Origin: Spirochaetota bacterium
GTDB taxonomy: Bacteria; Spirochaetota; Brevinematia; DTOW01
Assembly: GCA_028276145.1 (NCBI GenBank)
Contig: JAPYWX010000002.1
Span: 1-35,417, forward strand
DNA: 35,417 bases
Reading direction: 5' to 3'
The first letter of the stretch is position 1. Every line of letters begins with the position of its first letter. Below the pieces are notes generated by a model, which was given only the letters and a program-made list of their open reading frames with translations, did no database searches and was not told the DNA's origin. Both the position numbers and the translations under genes were made by a program. Positions 33,001-35,417 of this stretch are shown here, in pieces.

Positions 33001-33510
33001 ATGAATTTGCTTGATGTTATTGTTATTGTTGGTGTTGCTTTGGGGATTTTTTGGGGGGCTAGGAGAGGTTTTATTGGGATTTTGATACTTGTTGTTGGTA
33101 TTGTAGTTTCTATTGTTTTGGTGGGTGCTTTTTCAAAGCCTCTTTCAGAATTTCTTGTCAAGGTTGGTGTTAGTGAAAATTATTCTTATGGTGTTTCTGT
33201 TTTGTTTATACTTGTTGTAGCTTTTCTATTGTTTTTCATTATTCACCTACTGTTGAAGAGGGTTATAGACATATTTAGGATCGGAATGATAAATAGGGTG
33301 TTGGGGGCTTTGCTTGGAGCTTGGGTAATATTCGTTCTTATAGGTTCCGTTTATTTCTTCTTCTCTAGACTTCCACTTCTTAATTTCAAGAAATTTGTTA
33401 GAGATTCTGTAGTTGCTAAGTACTCTTATATACATGCTAAGAATGTTATGTCTCTTTCTGGTACTGATGAAGAAATAAACAAGTTCATTGAAGGTGAGGA
33501 AATTCGATAA
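33001..33510 (+). CDS. CvpA-family membrane protein
   Basis: 169 residues from ATG 33001 (MNLLDVIVIVGVALGIFWGA). The longer frame from TTG 32929 is rejected because of the promoter at 32962-32991 and because CvpA proteins normally begin MN.LD. It has four hydrophobic helices, the GxxRGFIG turn (ARRGFIGIL) after helix 1, and ALLGAWVIFVLIGSVYFFFS near the end. CvpA-type proteins are inner-membrane proteins linked to colicin V export and envelope stress, with no defined activity. The end overlaps convergent tilS by 26 nt. Confidence 0.86.
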   Translation: MNLLDVIVIVGVALGIFWGARRGFIGILILVVGIVVSIVLVGAFSKPLSEFLVKVGVSENYSYGVSVLFILVVAFLLFFIIHLLLKRVIDIFRIGMINRVLGALLGAWVIFVLIGSVYFFFSRLPLLNFKKFVRDSVVAKYSYIHAKNVMSLSGTDEEINKFIEGEEIR

Positions 33511-34999
33511 TCATAATTTTTTCTGTTTTTTCGGTTACGAAAAAACTATCAGATATTCTAATTTTTTTACCTAGCTTAGCTAGGCATATTTCTTTGTTTC
33601 CTATGTCAAATACAGTAATGTTTTCTCTTTCGGTTAGTGGTAGTTTTTCATCAATGATTATGTCTTTTAGTTTTTTCTTTCCTTTTTTTATTCTCATGTA
33701 GTCTCCTTCTTTTCTTTTTCTTATCTCCATAGATTTTATGTTTGAGGCATCTATGTAGTATATTCCTTTTTTGCTTTCTTCTTTTAAGAATTCTTTCAAG
33801 TCTTCTTTTTCTAGTAGTGTTAGGTTTTGAACTAGTAATTTTCTGAATGTTTGGTGGTGGATTAGTTTGAGTGTTTTCAGAATTTTTATGAGTGTTTTTA
33901 ACAGGGTTTTTTTTAGTTGTGAGTGTTTTTTTATTTCTAGTACTTGTATTTTTGTGTTTTGTGTGTGGTCTATTATTTTTATTCCGCAGATTTCAAAGAT
34001 TTTTGGGGATTTTTGTGTTTCTTTTTGGATTTTTCTGTAAATTGTTAATTTGTTGTATTCTCTCAGGACTTTGAGTTTTGAGGTTTCTAGTATTTCTTTG
34101 TTGCCTTCTCTGTTTTTGATGTTTTCGTAAACTAGGTTTATTTGTTTCCTTGTGGGTATGTGCTTCAGTGTTTTGAATGCTGTTTTTATTGCTTCTTTTA
34201 TGATGAGTTCGTTTTTTGTTCTTGATAGTTTTTCAATATCAATTGTTAGTTTGTTTTCTGATGGGTTAATTAGGGAGTTCTTGAAGGTTTTTTGGGTTAG
34301 TTTTTCTAATAGTTTTTCTTCTAGCCATAGGTCTTGGATTAGGTTTTTGAGGTGTTCTCTGTAGTTTGGGAATTTTTTTTCTACTAGTGGTAGAATTACA
34401 TTTCTTATGTAGTTTCTTTCGTATGTTGTTTCGTAGTTTGTTTTGTCTATTATGAATGGTACTTTTTCTTTTTCTAGGTACTCGAGTATTTCGCTTTTTG
34501 TGCATTCTATGAGTGGGCGGATTATTTTACCTTTTTTCGGTTTGATTACGCTTAAGCCTTTTATTGATGTTCCTTTGAACATCCTCATTAAGAGTGTTTC
34601 TATGTTGTCGTCTAAATGGTGTGCTGTTGCTATTTTTGTAAATTTTTTTGTTTTGAGTTCTTTTTTTAATATCTTGTATCTGACTAATCTTCCACATTCT
34701 TCTAGTGATAATTTTAGTTTTTTTGATAGTTCTGGTATGTTTTTTCTGTATATGGATAGGGTAATGTTATCTTTTTTACAGAAGGAAGATATTAGTTTTT
34801 CGTCTTCTTTTGCTTCTTCTCTTATCATGTGGTTTAAGTAGATACAATGAATGGAGAGATTGTATTCTTCTTTTAGTTTGTTTAGGATGTTTAGTAAGCA
34901 CATTGAATCGGGACCACCAGAGATTGCTACAATGATTTTGTCATCTTTTTCTATTAGGTTATATTTTTTGATTGTTTCTCTTACCTTTTGTTCTATCAT
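33485..34999 (-). CDS. tilS: tRNA(Ile)-lysidine synthase TilS
   Basis: 504 residues. TilS attaches lysine to C34 of the CAU-anticodon tRNA-Ile so that it reads AUA. The PP-loop IIVAISGGPDSMCLLNIL has SGGPDS at 27-32, followed by ATAHHLDDNIETLLMRMFKG with TSIKGL. RPLIECTKSEILEYLEKEKV, NYETTYERNYIRNVILPLVE, and the C-terminal MRIKKGKKKLKDIIIDEKLP with LTERE complete the protein. The coding strand is unusually rich in A and C in the C-terminal half (33780-34440), giving Lys/Thr/Leu/Ile-heavy protein. A minus-strand TAGAAT (35014-35009) ends 9 nt before the ATG without a ribosome site. Its stop lies inside the cvpA coding region. Confidence 0.94.
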   Translation of the reverse strand: MIEQKVRETIKKYNLIEKDDKIIVAISGGPDSMCLLNILNKLKEEYNLSIHCIYLNHMIREEAKEDEKLISSFCKKDNITLSIYRKNIPELSKKLKLSLEECGRLVRYKILKKELKTKKFTKIATAHHLDDNIETLLMRMFKGTSIKGLSVIKPKKGKIIRPLIECTKSEILEYLEKEKVPFIIDKTNYETTYERNYIRNVILPLVEKKFPNYREHLKNLIQDLWLEEKLLEKLTQKTFKNSLINPSENKLTIDIEKLSRTKNELIIKEAIKTAFKTLKHIPTRKQINLVYENIKNREGNKEILETSKLKVLREYNKLTIYRKIQKETQKSPKIFEICGIKIIDHTQNTKIQVLEIKKHSQLKKTLLKTLIKILKTLKLIHHQTFRKLLVQNLTLLEKEDLKEFLKEESKKGIYYIDASNIKSMEIRKRKEGDYMRIKKGKKKLKDIIIDEKLPLTERENITVFDIGNKEICLAKLGKKIRISDSFFVTEKTEKIMIIEFPHLQ

Positions 35000-35008
35000 T
35001 GTAAATTT

Positions 35009-35014
35009 ATTCTA
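35009..35014 (-). promoter_or_regulatory. -10 element of tilS
   Basis: TAGAAT on the minus strand ends 9 nt before ATG 34999. It directly abuts an intergenic hairpin (35014-35034), which would occupy the spacer and -35 zone. Confidence 0.45.
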
Positions 35015-35378
35015 AAAGATGCAGAGCATCTTTTTAATTAAAAAGTGCTTAAAGCACATTTTACCAAAAATACAGGATATTTGGGATACGAAGTATCCCA
35101 ACATTAAAAAGGGTGTGCTTATTAGCACTTTCTCAATGAGGTGCTTATTAGCACTCTTCAATAAAAAAGATACAGGGTGTTGGGATACGAAGCATCACAA
35201 GATTAAAAAGGGTATGGTGCTGAATAGAGTTTTTTAAGTGTTTGAAAACTCCTCTAATAAAAAGGTGTTGGAAAGCGAAGCTTTCCAACGAGTGCTTATT
35301 AGCACTTTCTCAATGAGGTGCTTATTAGCACTCTTCAATAAAAAACATACAGGGTGTTGGGATACGAAGTATCCCAAC
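35014..35378. repeat. Intergenic hairpin array I with long direct repeat
   Basis: The region upstream of tilS (35000-35417) has no supported gene. Hairpins are AAAAGATGC/GCATCTTTT (35014-35034), GTGCTTAAAGCAC (35045-35057) and a TGGGATAC-GAA-GTATCCCA stem (35082-35100). GTGCTTATTAGCAC occurs four times (35115, 35141, 35292, 35318). A GTTGGAAAGC-GAA-GCTTTCCAAC stem is at 35267-35289 and a GTTGGGATAC-GAA-GTATCCCAAC stem at 35356-35378. The stretch 35115-35201 recurs at 35292-35378 with about four differences (offset 177). Confidence 0.9.
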
Positions 35379-35417
35379 ATTAAAAGGGTGGGCGGGTGGG
35401 TCTACTTAAAGTTGTTA

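Noticed and set aside
35019..35237. A 72-codon open frame upstream of tilS
   Set aside because: It is a translation of the hairpin array itself; its repeated peptide pieces come from the direct repeats and there is no ribosome site.

Overview
The window is AT-rich, tightly packed bacterial chromosome. It carries about 32 protein genes, one truncated gene at the left edge, one broken gene and one tRNA. The cell envelope looks Gram-negative: lipoprotein-type signal peptides, a flagellar P-ring protein (flgI), an ApbE-type flavin transferase and an NtrY-like kinase. Bactofilin, flgI, a PASTA-domain membrane protein, TIGR02757, a GldF-like permease and a DUF4390/NtrY pair together would suit a deep-branching flagellated lineage such as a spirochaete relative. 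No marker here proves the phylum. I see no phage, transposase, CRISPR or rRNA genes.

Layout, left to right. Positions 1-2415 hold a truncated minus-strand gene, a secreted protein of unknown function, and a disrupted lipoprotein with a murein-endopeptidase-like domain. Positions 2729-5774 hold accB (BCCP) with an ABC-2 permease, facing tldD and bactofilin. Positions 6299-9924 are an apbE-like, GerMN and Hsp70 run. Positions 10139-12558 hold tRNA-Asn, a DUF3108 protein and a pepQ-type peptidase. Next come flgI, mnmA, a FecR/metallo-hydrolase pair, a PASTA/rpe/hisZ operon, and dapA. Positions 20935-27147 hold an unknown protein, CorA, an OppB-like permease, queA, DUF4390 and an NtrY-like kinase. 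The right end has a TPR protein, a spherulin-4-like lipoprotein, the minus-strand operon argS, TIGR02757, ddl and a Crp-like regulator, then cvpA and tilS. Most are housekeeping genes (translation and tRNA modification, peptidoglycan precursors, envelope), and few pathways are complete in the window.

The unusual part is between the genes. Almost every gap longer than about 150 bp is filled with very short perfect hairpins. They have 5-10 bp arms and usually 3-4 nt loops, and several arm families recur (GTGCT/AGCAC, GTGTC/GACAC, GTGTT/AACAC, GAGGC/GCCTC, GATGC/GCATC, GGGATAC/GTATCCC). They often form tandem arrays with a 15-17 bp period. Paired arm positions change together between copies, so the palindrome is kept rather than the sequence. 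A 73-bp compound unit of these hairpins is present at two sites 15 kb apart in opposite orientation. The arrays sit mainly in divergent (promoter-side) gaps. Seven of eight convergent gene pairs abut or overlap, leaving no room for a terminator.

A second pattern concerns translation starts. Several genes after these gaps have a -10-like hexamer ending exactly 9 nt before the start codon and no Shine-Dalgarno sequence, which suggests leaderless mRNAs. Others (pepQ, tldD, fecR, dapA) have ordinary ribosome binding sites.
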